Below are positions 33,671 to 42,743 of a DNA stretch of 64,000 nucleotides, one piece after another. This stretch comes from CBDBIG01 sp965205845 [NCBI: bacterium] (GTDB lineage: Bacteria; SAR324), in assembly GCA_965205845.1 (NCBI GenBank), contig CBDBIG010000002.1:1-64000 (forward strand). The letters are read 5' to 3'. Positions within the stretch are counted from its first letter, which is position 1, and each line of letters opens with the position of its first letter. The notes under the pieces were generated by a model that was given only the letters and a program-made list of their open reading frames with translations, searched no databases and was not told the origin of the DNA. The translations under genes were made by a program, and so were the position numbers.

Positions 33671-33745
33671 CGTTTTGCCTTCACCCAAACCCGCCTCCTC
33701 AAAAGCTTTGTTCTGCTCATATTATTTAAGATACCCCCATTATTC

Positions 33746-34060
33746 ATGCCCGAAACACTCATTCCCGTTTCCCATGTGCTCATACTAAGTGCCATTTTGT
33801 TCTGCTTTGGTGTTGCGGGGGTGATGCTGCGCCGCAATGCCATCGTGGTGTTCATGTGTGTGGAACTCATGCTTAACGCCGTGAATGTTGCTTTTATAGG
33901 CCTCTCCTATGGGTTGGAATCGATTGTCGGGGTAATGATGGTGTTTTTTGTGTTGGTGATTGCAGCAGCGGAGGCTGTGGTGGGTTTGGCCATTATGCTG
34001 GCTATTTTTCGCAACCGAGGCAACTTAAATGTGGATAGTGTCAATTTACTCAAGTGGTAA
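33746..34060 (+). CDS. nuoK: NADH-quinone oxidoreductase subunit K
   Basis: 104 residues, the normal size, with three membrane helices. It shows the conserved membrane glutamates in VVFMCVELMLNAVNVAFI (ELMLNAVN motif) and LVIAAAEAVVGLAIMLAIFR. NuoK lies in the proton-pumping membrane arm between NuoJ and NuoL, as its gene does here. Confidence 0.96.
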   Translation: MPETLIPVSHVLILSAILFCFGVAGVMLRRNAIVVFMCVELMLNAVNVAFIGLSYGLESIVGVMMVFFVLVIAAAEAVVGLAIMLAIFRNRGNLNVDSVNLLKW

Positions 34061-34133
34061 ACTTCTACCCGCTCGAATTTTTTCTTAAACCATTTAAAAA
34101 AATTAGCATTAGAAAGCGCACACGTTATTTAGC

Positions 34134-36053
34134 ATGACAAATTGGTTGTGGTTCGCGCCAGCACTCCCTTTAGGTGGGTTTTTAGTTAATATACTCTTTG
34201 GCTCAAAATTGGGGAGGCGTGGTGTTTCTTTGGTGGGATGTGGGGTGATTGCAGGGGCTTTTGCCATCGCGGTGTATGCTTTTTTTGCCATGCGTGCAGC
34301 ACCCCAGCAGGTGTTAACCCACACTTTGTTTACTTGGATTTCGGTGGGGGATTTTAACATTCCAGCCCGCCTCGTGGTGGACCCGCTCTCTTGCTTGTAC
34401 TTCCTGATCATCACTGGGGTGGGGTTTTTAATTCACCTCTACTCGGTGGGTTACATGTGGAATGAAGAGGGATATGGGCGCTATTTTGCCCATTTAAACC
34501 TGTTCATCTTTTTTATGCTGTTGCTGGTACTTGGCTCGAATATGCTCGTGCTGTTTATCGGCTGGGAAGGGGTGGGTCTTTGCTCTTACCTGCTCATTGG
34601 TCATTACAACACCCGCCCTGAAGCGGCGGTCGCCGCCAAAAAAGCGTTTGTGGTGAACCGCATAGGGGATTTTGGTTTTATTGTCGCTTCCCTTTGGTTG
34701 TTTTTTTTGTTTGGCAGCCTCGAGTTCTTCGATTTAAATCAACAAGCCACGGCTGCCTCAGCCACCCTTGGCACAAGCCTTAGCGTTGTAACCATGTTAC
34801 TTTTACTGGGCGCAACGGGCAAAAGCGCACAAATTCCATTGTATGTTTGGCTACCCGATGCCATGGCTGGTCCCACGCCCGTTTCGGCACTGATTCATGC
34901 AGCCACCATGGTTACCGCAGGCATTTACTTGATTGCGCGTTTGAGTGCGTTGTTTGTGCTCGCCCCGATTACCATGCACGTGATGGCGGTTCTAGGTGCG
35001 CTCACCGCCTTGTTGGCTGCTAGCATTGCCATTGTGCAAACGGACCTTAAAAAGGTTCTTGCCTATTCCACCGTAAGCCAATTGGGCTATATGTTTATGG
35101 CCTTGGGAGTGGGTGCATTTTCGGCGGCGGTGTTTCATGTAATGACCCATGCCTTTTTTAAAGCCCTGTTATTTTTGGGGTCTGGTTCGGTTATTTTGGC
35201 ACTACACCACGAGCAAGACATGCGCAAAATGGGGGGGTTGATCCGTAAAATGCCCATTACAGGCGTCACCTACATCATCGGTTCCTTGGCTTTGGCGGGA
35301 TTGCCCCTGTTTTCAGCAGGGTTTTTTAGCAAGGATGAGATTTTGTGGAAAGCATACTCGTCACCTCTAGGGCATACGGGGCTGTGGGTTGTGGGTGCCG
35401 TTACGGCTGCCATAACGGCATTTTACGCTTTTCGTGCAGTGAGTTGTACATTTTTTGGCAAAAGTCGCCTCGACCCACACCACCTGGGCCATGTCCGCGA
35501 ATCCCCTTGGATGATGAGCGGACCGCTCATTTTGCTGGCCGTGTTTTCCATTGGTGGCGGTTGGTTGGGCATTCCCCATGTACTGGGTGATGTGATTGGT
35601 GTACACCATAGTTTAGAAGGGTATTTTTCGGGGGTATTTGCCAACGTTGGCAAAGGGCGTGGTGGTGCCCTTGATGAGATCGCACTGATGGGAGGCTCTA
35701 GCTTGCTGGGCTTGCTGGGTATTGGGGGTGCTTGTTACTTGTATATACATCGCTCGGAAATGGCCCTTCGCTGGGCAAAGCAGCTTGGTTTATTGCACCG
35801 TTTGCTGCTTGGGAAGTACTTTGTGGATGAGGCGTATTCCCGGGGCATTGTAAAGCCGATTGAGTGGATTTCGCGTCGTATTTTGTGGCGCGTGGTCGAT
35901 ATCCGTATTATCGACGGCTTGGTGAATGGCAGTGCTTCACTTGTGCGAACCCTTGGAGGTGCATTGCGCTTAAGTCAAAATGGCCTGGTGATGCATTATG
36001 CCCTTGCCTTGCTAGCTGGTAGTGTAATATTGCTTTGGCTGCTGGTGTTTTAA
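34134..36053 (+). CDS. nuoL: NADH-quinone oxidoreductase subunit L
   Basis: 639 residues, a large antiporter-like subunit. Diagnostic stretches: VVDPLSCLYFLIITGVGFLI, VLFIGWEGVGLCSYLLIGHY with the key glutamate, KKAFVVNRIGDFGF, LPDAMAGPTPVSALIHAATM with VTAGIYLIAR, and TDLKKVLAYSTVSQLGYMFM. The C-terminus contains the amphipathic lateral helix and last transmembrane segment. It starts 73 bp after nuoK. Confidence 0.97.
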   Translation: MTNWLWFAPALPLGGFLVNILFGSKLGRRGVSLVGCGVIAGAFAIAVYAFFAMRAAPQQVLTHTLFTWISVGDFNIPARLVVDPLSCLYFLIITGVGFLIHLYSVGYMWNEEGYGRYFAHLNLFIFFMLLLVLGSNMLVLFIGWEGVGLCSYLLIGHYNTRPEAAVAAKKAFVVNRIGDFGFIVASLWLFFLFGSLEFFDLNQQATAASATLGTSLSVVTMLLLLGATGKSAQIPLYVWLPDAMAGPTPVSALIHAATMVTAGIYLIARLSALFVLAPITMHVMAVLGALTALLAASIAIVQTDLKKVLAYSTVSQLGYMFMALGVGAFSAAVFHVMTHAFFKALLFLGSGSVILALHHEQDMRKMGGLIRKMPITGVTYIIGSLALAGLPLFSAGFFSKDEILWKAYSSPLGHTGLWVVGAVTAAITAFYAFRAVSCTFFGKSRLDPHHLGHVRESPWMMSGPLILLAVFSIGGGWLGIPHVLGDVIGVHHSLEGYFSGVFANVGKGRGGALDEIALMGGSSLLGLLGIGGACYLYIHRSEMALRWAKQLGLLHRLLLGKYFVDEAYSRGIVKPIEWISRRILWRVVDIRIIDGLVNGSASLVRTLGGALRLSQNGLVMHYALALLAGSVILLWLLVF

Positions 36054-36162
36054 AAACCCTTTGCTAAAATCTGCTCTTTTTTCCCACATAAGCCATGGGT
36101 TACCGTGCTCTCAGCCTTACACCCCTCCCAAAAAAACCACCATCAAAAGTGAGCCTTTTGTC

Positions 36163-36579
36163 ATGAAAAAACCCCCTGTTTCCCTTTTAAACCGCATTAC
36201 CTTGCCATGCCTCATTCTTGTTGCGCTGATACTCATGCTAGGCAGTTGTACCAAAGAAGGTGGCTACAACCTAAAGCAGATCGGCAATGAGCCTGGTAAC
36301 CACGAAACCATGATTAAAAAGTACCTTGAACAAGAAGTTTTTGGTAAAGGGAACATTCGCACCTTGCAGGTGGCTGAACCTCATTTAGGGGTGGTGGGTT
36401 TGGATCAAGGTTGGCTGGTGTGCTATAAGGTAAACGCTAAAAAACCCACGGGGCAATTGACAGGCTTGGAAAATCGGGCCATTTTGGTGCGCAAAGGCAA
36501 AATTTATAGCACTGTCGACCGTAATTATCGCTCTTCCAATTGTGGTAAAAATTATGTGCCACTCATTGGTACCAAGTAA
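36163..36579 (+). CDS. Lipoprotein of unknown function between nuoL and nuoM
   Basis: 138 residues from ATG 36163. A signal peptide (basic start, then LPCLILVALILMLGSC) ends in the lipobox LGSC with Cys29, so this should be a lipid-anchored protein. The mature part (YNLKQIGNEPGNHETMIKKY, VVGLDQGWLVCYKVNAKK, ENRAILVRKGKIYSTVDRNY then RSSNCGKNYVPL) looks like a small globular domain with two further cysteines. I do not recognise the family. It interrupts the usual nuoL-nuoM adjacency, with 109 bp before and 141 bp after. Co-transcription with the nuo genes is likely, so a link to complex I or membrane energetics is possible but unproven. Confidence 0.8.
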   Translation: MKKPPVSLLNRITLPCLILVALILMLGSCTKEGGYNLKQIGNEPGNHETMIKKYLEQEVFGKGNIRTLQVAEPHLGVVGLDQGWLVCYKVNAKKPTGQLTGLENRAILVRKGKIYSTVDRNYRSSNCGKNYVPLIGTK

Positions 36580-36720
36580 GTGCATTCCTTGTTTTTGAAT
36601 ACGCCCCATCAATCTAAGGTCTGCCTAGTTGATGAAATTGATTAACGGCAAAGCATCACTGTGTTGCCATTTTTGCTGTTTTTTACACTCCCCGTTATTG
36701 CCTCTTGCAGGAGTTCTCTC

Positions 36721-38265
36721 ATGAGCGTATTGGACGCTCCTTTGCTTTCTATCCTCATTTTTCTCCCCCTTGTGGGTGCTGTGCTGATTGTTTTTTTGCC
36801 TGCCAATGCAGATACCGCAGCAAAGAGCATCGCCTTGTTAGTGAGTGCGGTGGTGTTTTTGATATCCCTCCCTTTGTACTGGTATTACAATCCCGATGGT
36901 GCGGCGTTTCAATTTGTTGAGCAGCATCCGTGGATCCCTTCTTGGGGTATTGCCTATTATTTGGGTCTCGATGGCCTCTCGTTAATGCTGGTGTTGCTCA
37001 CCACCTTGCTTAGTTTTTTAGCCGTGTTGGGGGCCTGGGCGGCAGTTGAACAACGCGTTAAGGGCTTCATGCTCTGTTTGCTCGTACTGGAAACCACCAT
37101 GCTTGGTGTGTTTTGTGCGCTCGATGTATTTTTGTTTTACCTGTTTTGGGAAATTTTGCTCTTTCCCATGTATTTCCTGGTTGGCATTTGGGGTGGACAA
37201 GGACGCCTTTATGCGTCCATCAAATTTGTACTCTACACCATGTCTGCTTCTGTGCTCATGCTGATTGCCATTTTGTTTATGGGCTGGGTGCACTACAAAC
37301 AAAGTGGCCAGTGGAGTTTTTCCCTGCTGGAATGGTGGCAGACAGAAGTACCTTTGAGAGCACAGCCTTGGCTTTTCGGAGCTTTTTTTCTGGCTTTTTC
37401 CGTAAAAGCACCACTGTTTCCCCTGCACACGTGGCTCCCCGATGCACACGTCGAGGCTCCTACTGCGGGCTCAGTTATCTTGGCAGGGGTGTTACTTAAA
37501 ATGGGGGTTTACGGCATTTTACGCTTTAACCTCCCCCTGTTTTCCCAGGTTGCTCTTGCCAGTGCGCCTTACCTCACTGCCCTTGCAACAGTTGGGGTAA
37601 TCTACGGTGCATTGGTGTGTATGGTACAACCCGATATGAAAAAGCTGGTGGCGTATTCGTCGGTTTCGCACATGGCCATGGTCATGCTGGGGGTATTTTC
37701 GCTAAACCTACAAGGGTTGCAAGGGGGCGTGTTACAAATGCTTAACCATGGTATAACCACTGGGGCATTGTTTACCGCAGTGGGCATGGTGTATGAACGC
37801 CGCCATACCCGCGCCATTGTCGATTACGGAGGCTTAATGCAAGTGATGCCCGTTTTTACCGCCCTCTTCTTGCTGGTAACCTTCGCGTCGATTGGCCTGC
37901 CAGGCCTCAATGGTTTTGTGGGCGAGTTTCTTATTTTAATCGGCGCGTTTCGCTTGAATGCATGGGCTGCGGTGGTATCTGCTGCGGTGGTTATTTTGGC
38001 TGCCGTGTACATGTTGTGGATGGTGCAACGTGTGTTTTTTGGCAAGGTGGGCAATGTTGCAAACCAAGGGCTAAAAGACCTGGGCTTGCGCGAAATAGCT
38101 GTGTTGCTTCCCATGGTGGTTTTTATTGTGTGGGTTGGCATTCAACCAGGCCCGTTCTTGCGCGTAACCGAACCCTCCGTGAAACGGGTGCTACACATGA
38201 TGAAAACCCCCGCAACGTTACGCGCACAATTGCTTAACCCAGCACCTATGACTGCCAACCGTTAG
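36721..38265 (+). CDS. nuoM: NADH-quinone oxidoreductase subunit M
   Basis: 514 residues from ATG 36721, chosen because AGGAG lies eight bases upstream; the frame is open from 36661. Typical NuoM stretches: GIAYYLGLDGLSLMLVLLTT, FLFYLFWEILLFPMYFLVGI with the conserved glutamate, KAPLFPLHTWLPDAHVEAPT, AGSVILAGVLLKMGVYGILR and DMKKLVAYSSVSHMAMVMLG. Membrane-arm antiporter-like proton channel. No abnormality. Confidence 0.97.
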   Translation: MSVLDAPLLSILIFLPLVGAVLIVFLPANADTAAKSIALLVSAVVFLISLPLYWYYNPDGAAFQFVEQHPWIPSWGIAYYLGLDGLSLMLVLLTTLLSFLAVLGAWAAVEQRVKGFMLCLLVLETTMLGVFCALDVFLFYLFWEILLFPMYFLVGIWGGQGRLYASIKFVLYTMSASVLMLIAILFMGWVHYKQSGQWSFSLLEWWQTEVPLRAQPWLFGAFFLAFSVKAPLFPLHTWLPDAHVEAPTAGSVILAGVLLKMGVYGILRFNLPLFSQVALASAPYLTALATVGVIYGALVCMVQPDMKKLVAYSSVSHMAMVMLGVFSLNLQGLQGGVLQMLNHGITTGALFTAVGMVYERRHTRAIVDYGGLMQVMPVFTALFLLVTFASIGLPGLNGFVGEFLILIGAFRLNAWAAVVSAAVVILAAVYMLWMVQRVFFGKVGNVANQGLKDLGLREIAVLLPMVVFIVWVGIQPGPFLRVTEPSVKRVLHMMKTPATLRAQLLNPAPMTANR

Positions 38266-38388
38266 CGTGAAGGTTTGCTTGGTGTAGTTTGAGACTAGGC
38301 ACGCTTAGAGGCAAAATTAAACTTGGCCTGGGGGGTAAAACCATTCTGATTTGATTATGATTTACTGTACGTTGCTGATCGAGGCATT

Positions 38389-39852
38389 ATGAAAACTTAT
38401 TTATCTTGGGAAGACCTATACACCGTTGGGCCTGCGGCGATCGTGTTTTTCACTGGGTTGTTGCTGGTTTTTTTAGACCTATTCGCCAAAAAACCCAAAC
38501 TTCCCTTGCAGGCCATTCTTGGCACACTAGCCCTGATTACAGCGTTTTTTGCCACCTTGTGGCAGCAAAAAAATCAAGTGCTTGATGGCTTTGGCGGTGA
38601 GGTAAGTGCCGATTTATTCTCCACGGCTTTTACCTTCGTTTTTTTGCTCTTGGCCTTGCTCGCCCTGCCCCTAACCAACCGCAATTTGGCACAGCGCAAA
38701 CTGGGTTTAAGCGAGGTCCACCCGCTGCTGTTGTTTGCCGTTGGTGGCATGATCTTAATGGTGCAAGCCAAAGATTTACTGGTGCTGTTCATTGGCTTGG
38801 AAATTGTGTCCATCTCGAGCTACATCCTTTGCGGTGCCGCCCAAAGCGACCCACGCTCCAATGAATCGGCCATGAAGTACTTTTTGCTTGGGGCCTTCGC
38901 CACGGGTATTTTGCTCTATGGGATTGCCCTGCTGTATGGGGCCACGGGTTCCATTCGCTTGCAAGAAATGGGGGCACGCCTAGGCAATGCCCAGTACTAT
39001 GGCAACCCTTTGGCTTGGCTTGGCATGGGGTTATTGTTTATTGGTTTTGGCTTTAAACTGGCTTTTGTCCCTTTTCATATGTGGACCCCCGATGTGTACG
39101 AGGGCGCACCGACCAGTGTTGCCATGTTTTTGTCTGCGGGACCTAAAGCAGCAGGTTTTGCAGCATTGGTGCGCATCTTGTTTGAGGCTCTTGAACCCTT
39201 GCGCGACGGATGGGTATTGACATTTTGGGTGCTGGCGGTCCTCACCATGACGGTGGGTAATGTGCTGGCTCTGCAGCAAAACAATGTAAAGCGCATGTTG
39301 GCGTATTCATCGATTGCCCATGCGGGTTATATGCTGGCTGGGTTGGTCCCTGCTAATGCTGCGGGCGTGGCAGGGATTTGGTTTTACAGCTTGGTGTACG
39401 TGTTTATGAATGCGGGTGCGTTTACCATTTTGCTTTTGGCTTCAGATACTCAAAAAGAGCGCCTTGAATTTAACGATTACGCAGGCTTGGGTTTTGAGAG
39501 GCCTTGGATTGGTGCACTTACTGTTTTGTTTATGCTTTCCTTGGCTGGCATTCCGCTCACAGGGGGTTTTATTGGAAAATTTCAAATATTTAAAGCCGTC
39601 ATTGATGAAGGCTATATTTCACTTGCCGTGATTGGCATGCTAAACAGCGTGATTTCACTGTACTATTATTTACGCTTGGTGGTGGTAATGTATATGCAGC
39701 CTCGTGAGCGCAGTGCTCCAACAATAGAGGGATTTCCCGTGCTGGCTGTGTTTGTATTTTGTGCGTTGGCAGTACTTTACCTGGGGTTGGCACCCGCGGC
39801 CTTGCTCGACTACGCCTTACAAGCAGCCATGCAGTTGGTTGCTTTGGGTTGA
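38389..39852 (+). CDS. nuoN: NADH-quinone oxidoreductase subunit N
   Basis: 487 residues, usual for NuoN. Typical stretches: LLVLFIGLEIVSISSYILCG with the conserved glutamate, KYFLLGAFATGILLYGIALL, LAFVPFHMWTPDVYEGAPTS, NNVKRMLAYSSIAHAGYMLA and LAGIPLTGGFIGKFQIFKAV. Last gene of the nuo run. It converges with the minus-strand nnr gene, leaving only eight bases between the stops. Confidence 0.97.
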   Translation: MKTYLSWEDLYTVGPAAIVFFTGLLLVFLDLFAKKPKLPLQAILGTLALITAFFATLWQQKNQVLDGFGGEVSADLFSTAFTFVFLLLALLALPLTNRNLAQRKLGLSEVHPLLLFAVGGMILMVQAKDLLVLFIGLEIVSISSYILCGAAQSDPRSNESAMKYFLLGAFATGILLYGIALLYGATGSIRLQEMGARLGNAQYYGNPLAWLGMGLLFIGFGFKLAFVPFHMWTPDVYEGAPTSVAMFLSAGPKAAGFAALVRILFEALEPLRDGWVLTFWVLAVLTMTVGNVLALQQNNVKRMLAYSSIAHAGYMLAGLVPANAAGVAGIWFYSLVYVFMNAGAFTILLLASDTQKERLEFNDYAGLGFERPWIGALTVLFMLSLAGIPLTGGFIGKFQIFKAVIDEGYISLAVIGMLNSVISLYYYLRLVVVMYMQPRERSAPTIEGFPVLAVFVFCALAVLYLGLAPAALLDYALQAAMQLVALG

Positions 39853-39860
39853 ATCTGGAC

Positions 39861-41480
39861 TCACAACTTGGCGGTTTCAGTCAGCTGTTGCAGGGCTGTG
39901 TTTAGCCCCGTCAGTAGATCGCTGGCATTGAAGTACGCCGCGTGTGTGCGCCGCGCGAGCGTGTCACGGGCGAGACCATGTAAGTGTACTCCCAGCACTG
40001 CTGCCCAAAGTGCAGGAAGCCCTTGGGCCAACAGGGCGCACAAGACCCCCGTGAGTACATCTCCAGAACCCGCTGTAGCCAAGCCAACATCACCCGAACT
40101 GTTAATGAATGCGCGACCATCTGGAGACGCAACCACCGTACTGGCTCCTTTTAGCACCACCACGGCACGGCTTTGCAGTGCCGCTTTGCGAGCATACAGC
40201 AGGGGGTTTTCTGCTTGCTGGGCTACAGGCACCCCAAACAAGCGCGCAAATTCCCCTGGGTGTGGCGTAATGATGCAAGGCTCAAAGCACTGCGCCAGTT
40301 CTTCAGGAGTGACATGGTATAACCCATCTGCATCGACCACAATCGGCTTTTGAATGCTTTGCAGCAGTGCCTTAATAAAAAGCCCTGTTTGCGCTTTGCG
40401 CCCCACCCCACAGCCAAAAGCCAAGGCATTTTGGGTGCTGGCTGCTTGAACAAAAAAATCCACTTGGTCAGCATGAAAATGGTCTGAGGGACCCTCAACG
40501 CTGCAACTTTGGATCAGTTCTGGCTGCACAGCAAGGGCAGCATTCTCTAAGCAGCGCGGCGTCCCTAGAGTGACCAAACCTGCCCCGCTTCGCAACGCAG
40601 CAAAGGCAGCCAAAAGGGCAGCCCCCCCCATTCCTTGGCTTCCACACAGCAGCAAACCACGCCCAAATACCCCCTTATGGGCTTGCACTGGCCGCTTCGC
40701 AAGCAATTTTGCAGCACCGCTGGTGGCTATCTGCCAAGTTCCAAGCCATTCTTTTTGCCAATAGGGTGGAATGGAGATATCCTCTAGCAACACCTGTCCA
40801 GCATGGATTGCGCCATGAGAGAGAAAAATCCCCTGTTTGGGTATTTGAAACGATACCGTATGTGTTGCCTGAACAGCCTTTCCCAGCAATGCTCCGGTAT
40901 CTGCATGAATGCCTGAAGGAATGTCGGCGGAAATCTTAAACGGTGCTTGGTTTTGATTCATTGCGTCAATCAATGCTGCTGTCTTGGCTTGTATCGTACG
41001 ATTTAAACCAATCCCAAATAAGGCATCCACCAGCACATCTCCCGTTTTGAGTGCTTGGCAGGCCCGTTCTTGGGCATCATTCCAGTAAAGTAAGGGCCCA
41101 AAATGCTCCCATACCTTGGCATTGGCAAGGGTGTCCGTATGCTTTGGGGGTGCAAGTGCGATTACTATTACGGAGCAACCGCTGTTGGCAAGCATCCGCG
41201 CTGCGGCATAGCCATCCCCTCCATTTCCCCCTACACCACAGCACACCACCACCTTTGGCATGGTTTGCTTGGTGGCAGGTTGAAGTCCCTTCCAGCAGCG
41301 CAGCACGCAGTTTGTCAATGCTCGAGCAGCATTTTCCATGAGCAAACGTGCAGGAAGGCCTAGCGTCTTGATGGCGCGTCTATCCATGGCCTGCATGGCT
41401 TGCACGTTGGCAAGGCGTTGCATGGCACGTTGAATTTCCTCGTCGCTGGCGAATGGGAGGGAATTTTTGGGCGGAGGCAT
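39861..41480 (-). CDS. nnr: Bifunctional NAD(P)H-hydrate epimerase/dehydratase
   Basis: 539 residues with both repair activities. The N-terminal epimerase (YjeF_N) shows RAIKTLGLPARLLMENAARA, VVCCGVGGNGGDGYAAARML (usual GxGNNGGDG), DVLVDALFGIGLNR and SADIPSGIHADTG. The C-terminal ATP/ADP-dependent dehydratase shows KGVFGRGLLLCGSQGMGGAA, VVDADGLYHV, CIITPHPGEFARLFG and GLATAGSGDVLTGVLCALLA. It repairs hydrated NADH and NADPH, fitting though not functionally linked to the neighbouring complex I genes. Start at 41480; in-frame M25 is less likely. Confidence 0.95.
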   Translation of the reverse strand: MPPPKNSLPFASDEEIQRAMQRLANVQAMQAMDRRAIKTLGLPARLLMENAARALTNCVLRCWKGLQPATKQTMPKVVVCCGVGGNGGDGYAAARMLANSGCSVIVIALAPPKHTDTLANAKVWEHFGPLLYWNDAQERACQALKTGDVLVDALFGIGLNRTIQAKTAALIDAMNQNQAPFKISADIPSGIHADTGALLGKAVQATHTVSFQIPKQGIFLSHGAIHAGQVLLEDISIPPYWQKEWLGTWQIATSGAAKLLAKRPVQAHKGVFGRGLLLCGSQGMGGAALLAAFAALRSGAGLVTLGTPRCLENAALAVQPELIQSCSVEGPSDHFHADQVDFFVQAASTQNALAFGCGVGRKAQTGLFIKALLQSIQKPIVVDADGLYHVTPEELAQCFEPCIITPHPGEFARLFGVPVAQQAENPLLYARKAALQSRAVVVLKGASTVVASPDGRAFINSSGDVGLATAGSGDVLTGVLCALLAQGLPALWAAVLGVHLHGLARDTLARRTHAAYFNASDLLTGLNTALQQLTETAKL

Positions 41481-41644
41481 GTGGCGGAATTAAAAGTTTT
41501 TAAGCGAAGGGTAACACACCAAAGTTATGTTTTGGCAAAATGGTACTTGACTGTGCCATGCCACACCATTCCTTTTTTGTAAAAACAACATCAAGTCACC
41601 CACAAGATCCATGGGCAGGATGTGTAAAAGATAAGGGAAATTGC

Positions 41645-42097
41645 CTACTGCGCAAGGAGAGTTTGAGGGGCTGTTTGGGTAGTGGTTGACAAGGGAAACC
41701 TTCTTTCAACATTTTTTGGCTTCCATAGAGGTTTTAGATGGATCGATTGCAAATGGGTGGTTCGTTCTTGATGCACTGTAACATGCTGTGTAATGGTACG
41801 ATAGCCCGCTGTTTGTACCCGCATCGTATACTCTCCTTCGGGCACATTGCGCACATAAAAACGCCCATCGGATACCGTTACAAACACGTGCTTGCCTAAA
41901 TAAAACTGCACCGAGCGCTGTACTGCTTGCTTAGGAAACAAAATGAGACCTTGTACACTACCTTGCAGGGTATTCCACCCTTGAATAGGGTTGCCATAAC
42001 GTTGGGCGGGCACATCTGCCGTGCTTTGATCGCGCTCACAGGCCATTACACCAAAAAGGGCGATCCCTACCATACACAAAAACCATTGTACTTTCAT
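41645..42097 (-). CDS. Lipoprotein with carboxypeptidase-regulatory-like domain
   Basis: 150 residues. The signal peptide (WFLCMVGIALFGVMAC) ends at a lipobox with Cys20. Residues about 43-120 (LQGSVQGLILFPKQAVQRSV, HVFVTVSDGRFYVRNVPEGE, YTMRVQTAGYRTITQHVTVH) form a beta-sandwich of the carboxypeptidase regulatory-like type, seen in many cell-surface proteins. The C-terminus is threonine- and glutamine-rich. Function unknown; probably periplasmic and membrane anchored. Confidence 0.75.
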   Translation of the reverse strand: MKVQWFLCMVGIALFGVMACERDQSTADVPAQRYGNPIQGWNTLQGSVQGLILFPKQAVQRSVQFYLGKHVFVTVSDGRFYVRNVPEGEYTMRVQTAGYRTITQHVTVHQERTTHLQSIHLKPLWKPKNVERRFPLSTTTQTAPQTLLAQ

Positions 42098-42743
42098 CGC
42101 TATTTCTTAAATGAGTATGCCAATGGGAAAATACATTGTACAGTGAGATGTGTTGCGAATCATAGAAGAATCCACTGCTCCACACCTTCATTATTGCATA
42201 AATGCTGCCAAATCACAGCCTTTATGCTTTAACCCATGCGTGCAGATATTCCACCTCTTGTTGATTCACGTGCCCGTCCGCTATAACTCCTTTGCAAATC
42301 CCCACCAATTCGTCAATTGTCCGTTCGCGCACTCTCTTCTCATTAAAATACCTCGCAGGCTGCCCATCCCTATCTCATTTTTCGCTTTTTCTCTTCTCAT
42401 TTTTTGCTCTTTGGATTTTGCGCCCGTTCTTCATGTGTGCTTGCGGCTCCGGGTATATTAAGACCGCTATGCTCGTTAAGATCGCGCACAGCGTACTATG
42501 GCGAGATAACGCCCTTAAATCATGAAGGGGATGTGCCTTTAAGTGGTGTCAAAAATATGATAGTATTCCGAACACAAAAACCCGTACAGCTGTTTTTGGT
42601 CGTTTAAAGTTTGGTAGACAACGATTGAGGCATCGTGCCACAGGGTGTGGAGCACAATGACAGATGAACATCTGTTATGCACACCGTATCATACTCATGC
42701 CGTGGTGATTGTTACGCGAGCATGAACAAAAGAGGAATTGCTG
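42098..42743. other. 646-bp intergenic region between divergent genes
   Basis: No conserved-looking frame on either strand. It separates a minus-strand lipoprotein gene from the plus-strand TPP enzyme gene, so it should contain two divergent promoters. AT-rich and pyrimidine-rich tracts occur near 42360-42420 (several TTCTCTTCTCAT-like words). No known riboswitch pattern was recognised, including the TPP type. Confidence 0.5.
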
